A stretch of 64,000 nt of DNA, from positions 248,001 to 312,000 of the forward strand of contig NZ_JAUFQJ010000002.1 in the NCBI RefSeq assembly GCF_030409685.1, written 5' to 3'. Made by a program: the position numbers and the translations under genes. This DNA comes from Ferruginibacter paludis (GTDB lineage: Bacteria; Bacteroidota; Bacteroidia; Chitinophagales; Chitinophagaceae). Below the pieces are notes generated by a model. The model ran no database searches, had not been told where the DNA came from, and was given only the letters and a program-made list of their open reading frames with translations. Below, one piece after another: positions 35,729-46,300 of this stretch (positions within the stretch are counted from its first letter, which is position 1; each line of letters begins with the position of its first letter).

Positions 35729-37615
35729 ATGAGAAAAAAAATTAAGTACCTCATTACAGTGATTGTATTGATTTGTGGTAAAGGCTACGGCCAAAGCAAG
35801 GCTATCAATACGGCTATTTTAAATTTTGGTTCTAATGCCTGTGGTAATAAAACAGCCGTTACTTTTTCTTCCATTGGAAACAAACCCATCACAGGTGCAT
35901 ACCTGATGGCAAGTTGTGCGGTTAACCCTCCCTTTTCAGACGTTTTTAATAAATTTATTTCTTACAATCCAAAGGACAATAAGATTTATATCAATGACAT
36001 AAACCAGGGTGACAGCCGTATTTATATATACGATATGAGTTTACCTACGGCGTATACATGTCCGGCAACCATGCCACTGGTACCTACTTATCTGTATAAC
36101 TATACACCTAATAATTTTGAATTTGACATTAACGGAGATCTATGGTCTATACGCAACCTCGTGGACAGTTCAGCCATTATAGAGCGGTTCGATGAAGCAA
36201 CGGGTACTATTCTTGCAAGTAAAACAATCCGTTTTCCATCCAATCACATCCCCAATACCCTGAATACAGGCGATATTTGCTTAATGCCCAACGGCAGAAT
36301 GTTTATTGTAATGGGCGACAACCCGGGCAAGTTTTATGAGATCACCAATTACAACGGCGGATCAGGAAACGCCATTGCCAATTTTATACAGGATATGGCG
36401 AGGCCTTGTTACGCCCTGGCTTATGTAAATGGAGCCATACAATTGGCCGGCACTAATTTCAACGGCAGTTGTTTCCGTTATGTGTATGATTTGGTAACGA
36501 AAGTAATGACGAATCAACAAACATTTCAATTAAACCAAACCCCGATTGATAATTCCAGTATTACGCCTGCAACAGGCTTGTCAAACCGGTTGGTGGCCAA
36601 TACAAAAATTGACAGTGTAACGGAAGACATTGTGTATGAAATAGTAGCAAGAAATATGGGTAATGTTAAGCTTACCAACTTTAATGTTACTGAAGATTTT
36701 GGAGCAATATTCGGGGCTGCCAACGTTTCTAATGTTAGCGTTACCGTGTCATCAAATCCTAATAATTTAATACTGGATCCGTTATTTGATGGCGTTACCA
36801 ATAATAAAATGTTTCTGGACAACCAGTTGATGAGCAATCTTCAGAACGGCTATGTGATATTACAGGTACATCTAAGGGCAACTAACCTTGTCAATAATCA
36901 AATCTATTATAACACAGCCTTTTCAAAGGGTGAAATAGGTAATGCGGGCAACCGGCTTCCGGTAATTGATTCATCCAATAATGGTGGAGTGAATGTAATA
37001 GATTTGAATGCAGATGGCGACCCTGGCGACTATCCCGAAAACAGGCCTACACCGTTTTTCTTTGGAACCATTTTACCGGTAAAATTTATTGACGCCAAGG
37101 CAGATGCCATCAACACCACCCTGCACAGTATAAAGTGGTCAATTGCCCTGGCATCAACATTGGTTGGCAAATTTGAAGTAGAGTATAGTGAGGATTCGAA
37201 AAACTGGGCACTTGCCGGTACAGTAAACGGAGAAGCAGGTAAAGAGAGCTATTATTTTAATAACCGCGTGAACGGAAACAGCGACGCCTATTACAGGATA
37301 AGGGCTTACGACGCTTCCGGCGACAGTTATCTGAGCCAGGTATTGGTGGTAAGAAAGGCAGCAGATTTTCAAAAAATAAAAGTTACACCTAACCCCGCCG
37401 ATGAGTTAATAAAAGTGTATTCCACTGAAGAATATTTTTCTGACCAAAGACGAATTGTATTGATTGATATCAGCGGTAAAAAAATACTGGACCGGGCATT
37501 TACTGAAAAGTCGATCGATATCAATACAGTTAATTTCCCGAATGGTTATTATGTAGTAAATGTTTCCGATAAAGGATCGGTATTTAGTACGCAGGTACTT
37601 ATTAAGCATAAATAA
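35729..37615 (+). CDS. Secreted protein with type A T9SS sorting domain
   Basis: 628 residues with a signal peptide (MRKKIKYLITVIVLICGKGYG). Residues about 25-280 look like a beta-propeller or quinoprotein-like surface domain (FEFDINGDLWSIRN). A DUF11-like Ig module is at about 290-410, a fibronectin-like module with HSIKWSIALASTLVGKFEVEYS at about 455-540, and a type A sorting domain at about 548-628 (TPNPADELIKVYS ... NFPNGYYVVNVSD). It is exported through the Sec system and then T9SS to the cell surface or medium. The ligand is unknown. Confidence 0.87.
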   Translation: MRKKIKYLITVIVLICGKGYGQSKAINTAILNFGSNACGNKTAVTFSSIGNKPITGAYLMASCAVNPPFSDVFNKFISYNPKDNKIYINDINQGDSRIYIYDMSLPTAYTCPATMPLVPTYLYNYTPNNFEFDINGDLWSIRNLVDSSAIIERFDEATGTILASKTIRFPSNHIPNTLNTGDICLMPNGRMFIVMGDNPGKFYEITNYNGGSGNAIANFIQDMARPCYALAYVNGAIQLAGTNFNGSCFRYVYDLVTKVMTNQQTFQLNQTPIDNSSITPATGLSNRLVANTKIDSVTEDIVYEIVARNMGNVKLTNFNVTEDFGAIFGAANVSNVSVTVSSNPNNLILDPLFDGVTNNKMFLDNQLMSNLQNGYVILQVHLRATNLVNNQIYYNTAFSKGEIGNAGNRLPVIDSSNNGGVNVIDLNADGDPGDYPENRPTPFFFGTILPVKFIDAKADAINTTLHSIKWSIALASTLVGKFEVEYSEDSKNWALAGTVNGEAGKESYYFNNRVNGNSDAYYRIRAYDASGDSYLSQVLVVRKAADFQKIKVTPNPADELIKVYSTEEYFSDQRRIVLIDISGKKILDRAFTEKSIDINTVNFPNGYYVVNVSDKGSVFSTQVLIKHK

Positions 37616-37900
37616 AGGCAGATCAATTGCAACAACGAAAGCTGTTTACATAGTTAATTAACTCCCTAAAAGGCAACTGGTTTATTCCTTACCGGCCAGC
37701 AGACTGTAAAAGGATGTTGGGTGATTAATGGCCTGAGCAAAAAAACTTCCATCACAATTGGAGAATGAAAAAGGTTGCTGGTAAATAAAACAGACTGCAT
37801 AATAACTACCGCAGGTACAGGTGTGGCAGTTTTTGTTATATCTCCTATAAAAAAAACACCGGTATACATATTTTAACAGAGGCAGATGATGCCATAAAAA
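37616..37900. other. Intergenic region without a supported gene
   Basis: 285 bp between convergent genes. A 67-codon minus-strand frame (37666-37869) has no start context or recognisable product. Only the peptidase terminator at its right end is clear. Confidence 0.6.
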
Positions 37901-37924
37901 AGCCGCTCCTGCAAAGGAGCGGCT
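37901..37924 (-). terminator. Terminator of the M1 peptidase gene
   Basis: Perfect 10-bp stem AGCCGCTCCT / AGGAGCGGCT with a 4-base loop, followed on the minus strand by TTTTTTA. It lies 21 bp after the peptidase stop. Confidence 0.9.
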
Positions 37925-37945
37925 TTACTGTAATCTAAAATGTAA

Positions 37946-40321
37946 TTATTTTTTTATTTCTTTTTGCATGGGATTGATATTACCAGATGCCCCACCACGG
38001 CCTGCTCCGCTGCGGGCTTTAAACAATTGAAAGCTGGTGGGCGTTTCAACAGCCGGCCAGGTATTGTTGCTGGTATTGATGTCGGCTGTTTCCCTCATTG
38101 GGTCTAACTTAATAGAGGCCACTTCTTTATCTTTTACAAATGTTTTTACCACTTTGTTTTCATTCTTTCGCCATACCTGTGCAGGTATGCGGTCAATTTG
38201 TTTTGTGCTGTCTTTAAACGTCCATTCAATGATGATGGGCATTACCAAACCACCCTTGTTGCTAAAGGTTAGCTCGTACATGTTTTTACCACCGGCCAAA
38301 TCAGTTTTTTGCTGGTTGGTAAAAGTATCTGCCACTGCAACGGGGATGATAATTTCAACCGGCGTAGTGTCAACTTTCGCAACGCCGCGATCGTAACGCC
38401 AGTAAAAATCCCGCAGGCTGGTATCTGCATCCGTAGCAAAATTGATCTTTTTGTCTTCCCGGTTTCTTACTTTAGAAATATCTTCAAACGAATTTAAAAG
38501 TGGCCTGGCAATGTTTTGTTTAATCGTATTACCACCGGTGGTTGGGTTACCTCCATCAAGCGTTAGTTTAGCCCATTTCACACTGTCCAGGGAAATGTCG
38601 CAGGGATCAGTACCATAAAACCAGCCACGCCAAAACCAGTCCAGGTCTTCACCGCTCGCGTCTTCCATGGTTCTGAAAAGGTCTGCGGGTGTAGGATGTT
38701 TAAATGCCCAGCGCCTTGCATATTCCCTGAAGGCATAATCAAATAAATCCCTCCCCATGATGGTTTCGCGTAAAATATTTAAACCCGTAGAAGGCTTGGT
38801 ATACGCATTGGGACCAAATTGTATAATGTTTTCACTGTTGGTCATAATGGGTTCCAGCTGATCTTTAGGCAGTTTCATGTAATCAACAATTTTATAAGCC
38901 GCGCCTTTGCTTACAGGAAACTTATTATCCCATAATTCTTCTGTTAAATATTCGCAGAAAGAATTCAGGCCTTCATCCATCCAGGTCCATTGCCTTTCAT
39001 CGCTGTTAATGATCATTGGAAAAAAGTTATGCCCTACCTCATGAATAACTACGCCCAGCATACCGTTTTTGGTGCCCTCGCTGTAGGTGCCATCTTTTTC
39101 GCAACGGCCAAAATTAAAACAGATCATCGGGTACTCCATACCATTGGCGGCTTCTAAACTTTGGGCCACAGGGTAGGGGTAAGGGATGGTGAATTTTGAA
39201 TAGCTTTTAATGGTATGCGCCACTGCTTTGGTGCTATACTTGCGGTACAGGTTATATGCTTCTTTTCCGTAAGCGCTCATGCACATTACTTTTTTGCCCT
39301 CTACTTTTGTTGCCATGGCATCCCATATAAATTTACGGCTGCTGCCCCAGGCAAAGTCACGTACCATACTGGCTTTAAATATCCATGTTTTTGTTTGTGT
39401 CAACTTTTGTTTCTCTCTTGCTTTGGCTTCCTCCAGCGTAACAATTTCTGTTGGTTCTGTTGCTGTCTGCGCTTTTTGCCAGCGGGCAAACTGGGCCGGT
39501 GATAGCACCTGCTGATAGTTTTGCCCCTCGCCGGTGGCCATCACTACATGGTCTGCCGGCACTGTCATCGCCACTTTAAAGTTGCCAAAGGTTAATGCAA
39601 ATTCACCACTGCCAACAAACTGGTGGTTCTGCCATCCCTGGAAATCGCTGTACACACAGAGGCGTGGATACCACTGCGTCATTGTATACAAATCATTGCC
39701 ATCTTCAGGAAAATATTCATACCCGCCACGCCCAAAGTTTTTCATGCGGTCGCTGATAAAATAATTCCATTCTATCTTAAAAATAAACTGCTGGCCGGGT
39801 TTTAAAACCTGTGGCAGTTCAATACGCATCATTGTTTTGTTGATGGTATAACCGATCGGTTTGCCTGAGGCATCAGTTACTTTTAAAATATTGTCTCCAT
39901 ATTCCTTATCTGTTTTTCCGCCAAGCCTTGCAAGGTCGTTTTCAGTTACACTTTTGGGCATGGTATTGCTCGTTTGGTAACCGGAGTTATTTTTTGTGCT
40001 GTGCTGGTTTTCATCCAGCTGTATCCACAAATAGCTAAGCGGGTCAGGAGAGTTGTTAAAATAGGTAAGCGTTTCCTTTCCGTTCAATTTTCGGTTGGGC
40101 TCATCCAGTTGGCAAACGATGTCGTAATCGCAACGCTGCTGCCAGTATTTAGGTCCTGGTGCGCCACTTGCAGTACGGTATTCGTTGGGTGTAGGCAGAA
40201 TAGTACCTAATTGTTCAAAACGATTACCATGGTTGCTGCCGGGATTGTTCTTAATGTCCTGGGCATAACCACTAATTGTAACCGCAATTAAAAGCGGGAG
40301 AGTAAGCAGGTGTCTCATCAT
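37946..40321 (-). CDS. M1 family zinc metallopeptidase
   Basis: 791 residues with a signal peptide (MMRHLLTLPLLIAVTISGYAQ). The gluzincin motif HEVGH is at 427-431 and the third zinc ligand E450 follows after 18 residues (WMDEGLNSF), the exact M1 spacing. The GxMEN-type exopeptidase motif appears as NGMEYP. An N-terminal beta-domain and a C-terminal helical part complete the family layout. It should remove N-terminal residues from peptides in the periplasm. The HupE/UreJ-like gene precedes it on the same strand. Confidence 0.93.
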   Translation of the reverse strand: MMRHLLTLPLLIAVTISGYAQDIKNNPGSNHGNRFEQLGTILPTPNEYRTASGAPGPKYWQQRCDYDIVCQLDEPNRKLNGKETLTYFNNSPDPLSYLWIQLDENQHSTKNNSGYQTSNTMPKSVTENDLARLGGKTDKEYGDNILKVTDASGKPIGYTINKTMMRIELPQVLKPGQQFIFKIEWNYFISDRMKNFGRGGYEYFPEDGNDLYTMTQWYPRLCVYSDFQGWQNHQFVGSGEFALTFGNFKVAMTVPADHVVMATGEGQNYQQVLSPAQFARWQKAQTATEPTEIVTLEEAKAREKQKLTQTKTWIFKASMVRDFAWGSSRKFIWDAMATKVEGKKVMCMSAYGKEAYNLYRKYSTKAVAHTIKSYSKFTIPYPYPVAQSLEAANGMEYPMICFNFGRCEKDGTYSEGTKNGMLGVVIHEVGHNFFPMIINSDERQWTWMDEGLNSFCEYLTEELWDNKFPVSKGAAYKIVDYMKLPKDQLEPIMTNSENIIQFGPNAYTKPSTGLNILRETIMGRDLFDYAFREYARRWAFKHPTPADLFRTMEDASGEDLDWFWRGWFYGTDPCDISLDSVKWAKLTLDGGNPTTGGNTIKQNIARPLLNSFEDISKVRNREDKKINFATDADTSLRDFYWRYDRGVAKVDTTPVEIIIPVAVADTFTNQQKTDLAGGKNMYELTFSNKGGLVMPIIIEWTFKDSTKQIDRIPAQVWRKNENKVVKTFVKDKEVASIKLDPMRETADINTSNNTWPAVETPTSFQLFKARSGAGRGGASGNINPMQKEIKK

Positions 40322-40372
40322 AGTGTGATTGTTTTTTTATAGCTGTTAAATCAATTCAATTGTTGCGCATAT

Positions 40373-40951
40373 TTATTTAGGCCACCGCTCAATCAACATA
40401 TTTGCAGATATGATGATGGCCAGGATGGATAAGCCCCATACCCACCATTTTCTTTCCAGTTTCAATCTGGTCACCAGGATATAACTGATCAGTAGTATCA
40501 CACTAACTACAGTTATTTGTCCAACCTCAAGCCCAATGTTGAAACCTAGCAATGGCCAGCCAATAGATTGGTTGGAAGCCAGCATAAAACGGATGGCATT
40601 GGCAAAACCCATTCCATGGATCAATCCAAAAAACAAGGCTAAAAAATAGTTTACCCTTAATGATTTGGGCCGATACCCTTTTACAAAAAAATTAAATATG
40701 GCAGTAGCAAGAATGGTGCAGGGAATTAAAAATTCCACCCATTTTTCGTTAAAGCGGATCACATCATTTACACTCAGTGCCAGGGTAAGCGAATGGCCAA
40801 TGGTAAAGGCAGTTATTAAGACCAGTACCTGCCGCCAGTCCTGTACCAGGTAAATGGCCGCCAGTGCAATGATAAACAATATGTGATCCAATGCATTCCA
40901 ACTAATAATATGGTGCCAGCCTGTTTCTAAATAAAAAACAACATCATTCAT
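40373..40951 (-). CDS. HupE/UreJ-like integral membrane protein
   Basis: 192 residues with about six membrane helices. The family pattern GxxHxxxxxDHILF appears near the N-terminus as GWHHIISWNALDHILFIIAL, and a later HGxGF as LIHGMGFANAI; these histidines are conserved in nickel- or metal-linked HupE/UreJ proteins. No hydrogenase or urease is in the window, so nickel transport is not assured. It lies 51 bp upstream of the M1 peptidase gene, probably in one operon, and is divergent from the DUF6702-like gene. Confidence 0.85.
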   Translation of the reverse strand: MNDVVFYLETGWHHIISWNALDHILFIIALAAIYLVQDWRQVLVLITAFTIGHSLTLALSVNDVIRFNEKWVEFLIPCTILATAIFNFFVKGYRPKSLRVNYFLALFFGLIHGMGFANAIRFMLASNQSIGWPLLGFNIGLEVGQITVVSVILLISYILVTRLKLERKWWVWGLSILAIIISANMLIERWPK

Positions 40952-41125
40952 TTACATTAGTTGGTAGTTTGCGATAGCTGGTGTACAAATTATTTAAACA
41001 ATCTGAGCTAAATACTTTGTATATGAACAGATAATTGAGCCATTCCAATTTAATACTGTAATAGTTGCTAATTTTGGTGTTCAAATATCTTCAATTGAAT
41101 TGTAAACAGCTAATTCTTTGTTTAA

Positions 41126-41626
41126 ATGGCATCTATACTGTATAAATGGTTACTTCTTTTTTCAATCAGCACTTTCACGGGCAAACCGCATCCCATTTTT
41201 GTGAGTGTTACTGAAATCAATCACAATGCCGCTGCCAAAACACTGGAAATAAGTTGCAAGATTTTTACTGATGATTTTGAACAGACCCTCCGCCAGCAAA
41301 ATAAAACAACAATAGATTTGCTGAATCCGGCTTTAAAAAATCAGATGAATCCTTTGGTGAATAAGTATGTTCAGCAACATGTAAAAGTATCGGCCGATAA
41401 TAAAAATTTGGTGCTGCAATTTCTCGGTTTCGAACAACAGGAAGAAGGGATTATCAGTTATTTCCAGGTGGATAATATTGCCGCGGTAAAAAAAATTACA
41501 GTAACCAATAACATTTTATACGACGCCAAGCCGCAGCAAATGCAAATCATCCATGTAATGGTACACGGTGAAAGAAAAAGTACCCGGTTAAATAACCCGG
41601 ATGAAGCAGCTGACTTTGAGTTTTAA
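41126..41626 (+). CDS. DUF6702-like protein
   Basis: 166 residues beginning with a hydrophobic export segment and then HPIFVSVTEINHNAAAKTLE and SCKIFTDDFEQTL, the pattern of DUF6702 proteins. The first ATG is at 41126. The family is widespread in Bacteroidota and often sits next to HupE/UreJ-like and M1 peptidase genes, as here. No biochemical role is known to me. Confidence 0.75.
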   Translation: MASILYKWLLLFSISTFTGKPHPIFVSVTEINHNAAAKTLEISCKIFTDDFEQTLRQQNKTTIDLLNPALKNQMNPLVNKYVQQHVKVSADNKNLVLQFLGFEQQEEGIISYFQVDNIAAVKKITVTNNILYDAKPQQMQIIHVMVHGERKSTRLNNPDEAADFEF

Positions 41627-41963
41627 CAATGGAGAAAGATGCCGTTGGCTATTAGCAAGCGCCTTATTGTTCATTTTATTATTGTTTCCGCTGCTATAAA
41701 ATACTTCTCCTGTAAGTACTTCGTTTAATAAATTGTCACTTAAACCGGTTGTTGGTAGTACAGGCATAAAAATTGTCAGGACTATTTTGAATGATCGGTT
41801 CGTTAAAGGCAGATTATTTTGCATCAGGGAACTTTATCCCTGCATTGTTTGAATTTAATTTTATTTTTAAGGATTGTATGTATTTTGTTGAAGCGTTTTG
41901 TATTTACCCTGAATCCTTTACGCTTAAAAAATAATAATAATCCAGTATTAACTAATCCAATCA
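41627..41963. other. Intergenic region, nothing supported
   Basis: 337 bp between the DUF6702-like gene and the glycosidase gene. The one minus-strand frame overlaps the preceding gene and lacks any recognisable product. A 6-bp inverted repeat CAGGGA/TCCCTG around 41830 is too weak to call. Confidence 0.6.
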
Positions 41964-43328
41964 TTGAAGAAGTACTACCCAGGTGCCGGTAAAATTAAAC
42001 GATGGCTATTAAGGCTCATGGCAGCTTCCCTGTTATTGGTATGTTTAGTATTGTTGTTTTACGTCCTGACCAAAGGCCCCAAAAATCAATATGCAAAGCG
42101 TGATAAACTGGTAAGTATCCGGCAGCAAAATGGCCGGTTTAATTTTTATAAAAACGGCAAACCGTTTATTGTAAAAGGTGGGGCAGGATTTACCCATATT
42201 AAAGAATTGGTTAATGCAGGCGGAAATACCATTATTTGCTGGGATACATCCAGGCTGGAAAATACATTTAAAGAAGCAGCAAAGAATGGTGTAGCAGTAA
42301 TAATAGGGATTGATATCCCGGGCGGAGACAATACAGAGTTTTATAGCCAGGACAGCAATACCAACAAATTGTACAATCATTATAAACAAATTGTATCCCG
42401 CTATAAGGATGAGCCGGCGTTGCTTGCGTGGTGCCTGGGCAATGAGCTGGATATGCCCCTTACTTTTACAACAGTTCCATTTTACAAAAGCTATAATCGC
42501 CTGCTTGAGACCATTCACCAGGCAGATCCCGATCACCCTGTTTCAACTTCTACAATCAATGTGGCGAAGCGGTTTATTTTTAATATCCGGTGGCGGATAC
42601 CCGCGCTGGATTTCATTTGTATTAATACCTATAACCGGATTAAATCAATTGAAACCGATCTTAGTTTGATAAAATGGTTTTGGAACGGACCTTACCTGGT
42701 TGGGGAGTGGTCGCCCAACGGCGGCTGGGAAGCATCCTTAACTACCTGGCAGGCACCAATAGAAAATACCAGTACCAAAAAAGCGCAGCAATACGCCGAA
42801 TTTTATACAAAGTACATACCCCGCAATGATCCCCGTTTTTTGGGTTCTTTGGTTTTTTTCTGGGGTAACCGACAGGAATATACGCATACCTGGTACAGTA
42901 TTTTTAATGAAGATGATACTCCTACTGAAGCACTGGAGGTTTTAAACGACTGCTGGAAAGATACAGTTACCAAACACCAATCGCCCCGCCTGCAATATAT
43001 GCTGGTAGATAAATCGGGCGGGGACAGCAATCTTATTTTTGAGGCTGGTTCAACTCACCAGGCTGCTGTTTATTTGGAGAAGCCGGGCGCTGCAGATACC
43101 CTGGTATATCAATGGCAGATTCTAAAAGAAGACTGGCAGCACTGGGGACTTACCTGGGACAATTTTAAAAAACCGGCTGTCCAAATGGGATTGATGACAG
43201 ATAGCTTACAGAGTGAAATTAATTTTAAAGCACCTGCCGGTAAAGGGCCCTACAGGATATTTGTAACAGTCAAAAATCCGGCTGGCTTTTGTGCTACAGC
43301 CAATATCCCCTTCTACGTAGTACAATGA
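41964..43328 (+). CDS. Membrane-anchored TIM-barrel glycoside hydrolase with C-terminal Ig-like domain
   Basis: 454 residues from a TTG codon; a stop lies 15 bp upstream in frame and no ATG precedes the signal anchor, so TTG is the only good start. One membrane helix (about 13-35) places the rest outside the cytoplasm. The TIM barrel (about 55-330) resembles GH2/GH5-type enzymes: acid/base E161 in AWCLGNELD and nucleophile E248 in YLVGEWSPNG. A beta-sandwich follows (about 345-454). The stop overlaps the next start as ATGA, implying translational coupling with the synthase fusion. It probably acts on the polymer that protein makes; which sugar is unknown. Confidence 0.82.
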   Translation: MKKYYPGAGKIKRWLLRLMAASLLLVCLVLLFYVLTKGPKNQYAKRDKLVSIRQQNGRFNFYKNGKPFIVKGGAGFTHIKELVNAGGNTIICWDTSRLENTFKEAAKNGVAVIIGIDIPGGDNTEFYSQDSNTNKLYNHYKQIVSRYKDEPALLAWCLGNELDMPLTFTTVPFYKSYNRLLETIHQADPDHPVSTSTINVAKRFIFNIRWRIPALDFICINTYNRIKSIETDLSLIKWFWNGPYLVGEWSPNGGWEASLTTWQAPIENTSTKKAQQYAEFYTKYIPRNDPRFLGSLVFFWGNRQEYTHTWYSIFNEDDTPTEALEVLNDCWKDTVTKHQSPRLQYMLVDKSGGDSNLIFEAGSTHQAAVYLEKPGAADTLVYQWQILKEDWQHWGLTWDNFKKPAVQMGLMTDSLQSEINFKAPAGKGPYRIFVTVKNPAGFCATANIPFYVVQ

Positions 43329-46300
43329 TAAATTATAAATTAACCCCCATACAGTCTCCTTCTGTAAAAGAAAAGATGGCCCTGCGGCTGATGATCCTTA
43401 TTGGAGTGGTGTCCGTTATATTTTTTCTATATACCCTACTGCAGCCGGGCAACATCAGCTACTATCCATTGTATGTTTTGCTGATAATTACCATGGTGTA
43501 TTATTGCTTTAAGTACCTGCACGAATGGTACCACTATTTTTCTATTACAAGTCCGGTTACGCCAGCTGCAGCAAAGATGTATACAGTTGATATTTTAACT
43601 ACTTATTGCCCGGGAGAACCATTTGATATGCTGGAGCGCACGTTGACCGCCATTCAAAATATAACCTACCCTCATACTGCATGGTGCTGCGATGAAGCGG
43701 ACGATCCCAATGTAAAGCAATTGTGTTTCCGGCTGGGCATACAACATGTTACAAGAACCGATAAAACAGATGCCAAAGCCGGCAATATCAACAATGCCCT
43801 GCAATATGCAACAGGCGACTTGTGTGTGGTACTGGATCCGGATCATATTCCGGCACCCGAATTTTTAGATCAGGTGGTGGCTTATTTCGATAATCCTTCC
43901 ATTGGTTTTGTACAGGTAGTACAGGCATACTATAATCAGCAGCAAAGCCTGGTGGCAAAAGGTGCTGCGCAGCAAACCTACCAGTTTTACGGCCCAATGA
44001 TGATGGCTATGCAGAGTTACGGAACGGTACAGGCCATTGGCGCCAATTGTACTTTTCGCAGGGCTGCGCTGGATTCAATTGGCGGCCACGCCAATGGCCT
44101 GGCAGAAGATATGCACACTGCTATGCAGTTGCATGCCAAGGGCTGGCAATCGGTGTACGTACCAGCCATTATTACAAGGGGTCTTGTTCCCGCAACCATG
44201 TCGTCGTATTATAAACAACAATTAAAATGGAGCAGGGGTACATGGGAATTGTTGCTGGTAACCTATCCGGCTCTCTTTAAACAATTTACCTGGCGGCAAA
44301 AAATACATTACTTCACGCTGCCATTTCATTACCTGCTGGGCTTTATTTTCTTTATTAATTTTTTAATTCCAGTTATCTCTTTATTTACCGGCTATATTCC
44401 GTTGCAAATGGATGTGCTGAATTTTTTACTGGCGTCCGCTCCGCTGTTTACCATGAGTATTCTTATCAGGCACTATGTACAAAAATGGGTGGCAGAAGAC
44501 AGTGACAGGGGTTTTCATTTTATAGGGGGCATATTACAGATCGGTGCCTGGTGGGTATACAGTATTGGGTTTATTTACACCATCTTCAGAAAAAAAGTAC
44601 CTTATATACCTACGCCCAAAAATGACCATGACCCGCTGCCTTTTTTGTTTAGCTTACCCAATATCGTCATTGCAATAGTGTCACTGGCGGCTATTGCCTA
44701 CGGGATACGGTTTGACTATAATCCGTATACCGTATTCATGGTAGTGCTGGCGTCTATGCAGGTAATATTTATGGTTTTTATTTTTTTTATTTCCGGGTAT
44801 ACCAGCGAAACAAGCGCGGCAAGTGATTTTGCCATGAAGCTGCGGCAACATACCTGGTTAATTAAAAAGGCACATGGATTTTTACGCACCTATTCGCTGC
44901 CGCTTGCCATGGTCTTAATTGTAGCGTTTGTATTTGCCTACCGGCAACAGCAAAAGTTACCGGATTTTTTACCCCCGCCTCCGCCAGGTCTGCAAATATT
45001 CTATAAGGGCTTCAGCCTGCAAAGCAATGCGGAAAATAATGTGGCGTCGGGCAATTTCTTTGCTTCGCTGCTGACGAAACAGCAAACAGCCATCATCGCT
45101 GCCAACGTTCCCTGGGGGGCAGGTGAAAAAAATATACTGGATACCAGTTACCTTAACCAGGTGTATCACCATCACGCCTTGCCGCTGCTGGTGTGGCAGC
45201 TTTGGCAAAAAGACAGTGGTATCGCGGTTGCACAAGATTCCATGGTGTTGCAGCAAATTACAGATGGGGAGTACGATGAGGTAATAACCGCTTTCGCGAA
45301 GCAGCTGGCAACATTGAACAAGCCGGTTTTTTTAACTTTTGGAGATGAGGCGGTGCGGGATAAATACCCGCTGTTTTCCGCCACGGGCAATAATCCGCAA
45401 CTGTATATAGCAGCCTGGCAATATGTGCACCAGCTGGTCAGTAAAGCCGGTGCGGATAAAGTTGTGTGGGTTTGGACACCGAAAGATGTGCTGTCTGCAA
45501 CAGCTTATTTCCCCGGAAAGGGATTTACAGACTGGATTAACATACACATTACCGACAGCACCGGCAGACCTGTAACAAGTTTTGATCAGCTGTACCGGCC
45601 CTACCACCAGCAGCCAGTTTTTAACAGCGGTTTGCCGGTAATGATTACCGGGGCAAACGTAAGCAATCGTTACAACCTGCAGTGGTGGAATGCAGCCTGG
45701 CAGAATGTGGATACAGCTTTCAAAGAAATAAAAAGTGTGTTGGCAGATTACCCGGCACATAAGGAAGGTACCGTGCACAATGCCGGTGACGTTACAATGC
45801 AAAATACCCTCTGGCAAAATGCGCCGGCCGCCAGTATGCCGCCGGACGCTACGTATTCAAAAAGTCGCATAACAACCGGCGTTACAAAAAATCACCAGTT
45901 GCCTGGCGGTATTAAATGTGTTGAGTACAACAAAGGATACTACTGGTTCAGAAACAGGCATACGCTTAACCTGCGCACATTGCAGGCTGATGTGGCCGCA
46001 ATGAAAAAAGTGGGTATAAATACCGTTCAACGAATGATGCCGGGCTTTTACGATAACAACCTGGGCAAAGTACTGGCTGAAAACAATATCCGGTTAATTC
46101 CCTGTTTCAGGATACCTGCCACCATGGCCGTAATGAATGATAAAAAGCTGCTGCAAAAGGAAAAAAATAACATACTGAATGTAATAAAAAATAACCTGCA
46201 GAATAAAAATATCATTGCCTGGAATGTAGGTGATGATGTATTAAGCAGTCTCGCCAGCCAAACCTTTTTACCGGATTATTTTTTTTACCGGCAGCGCTAT

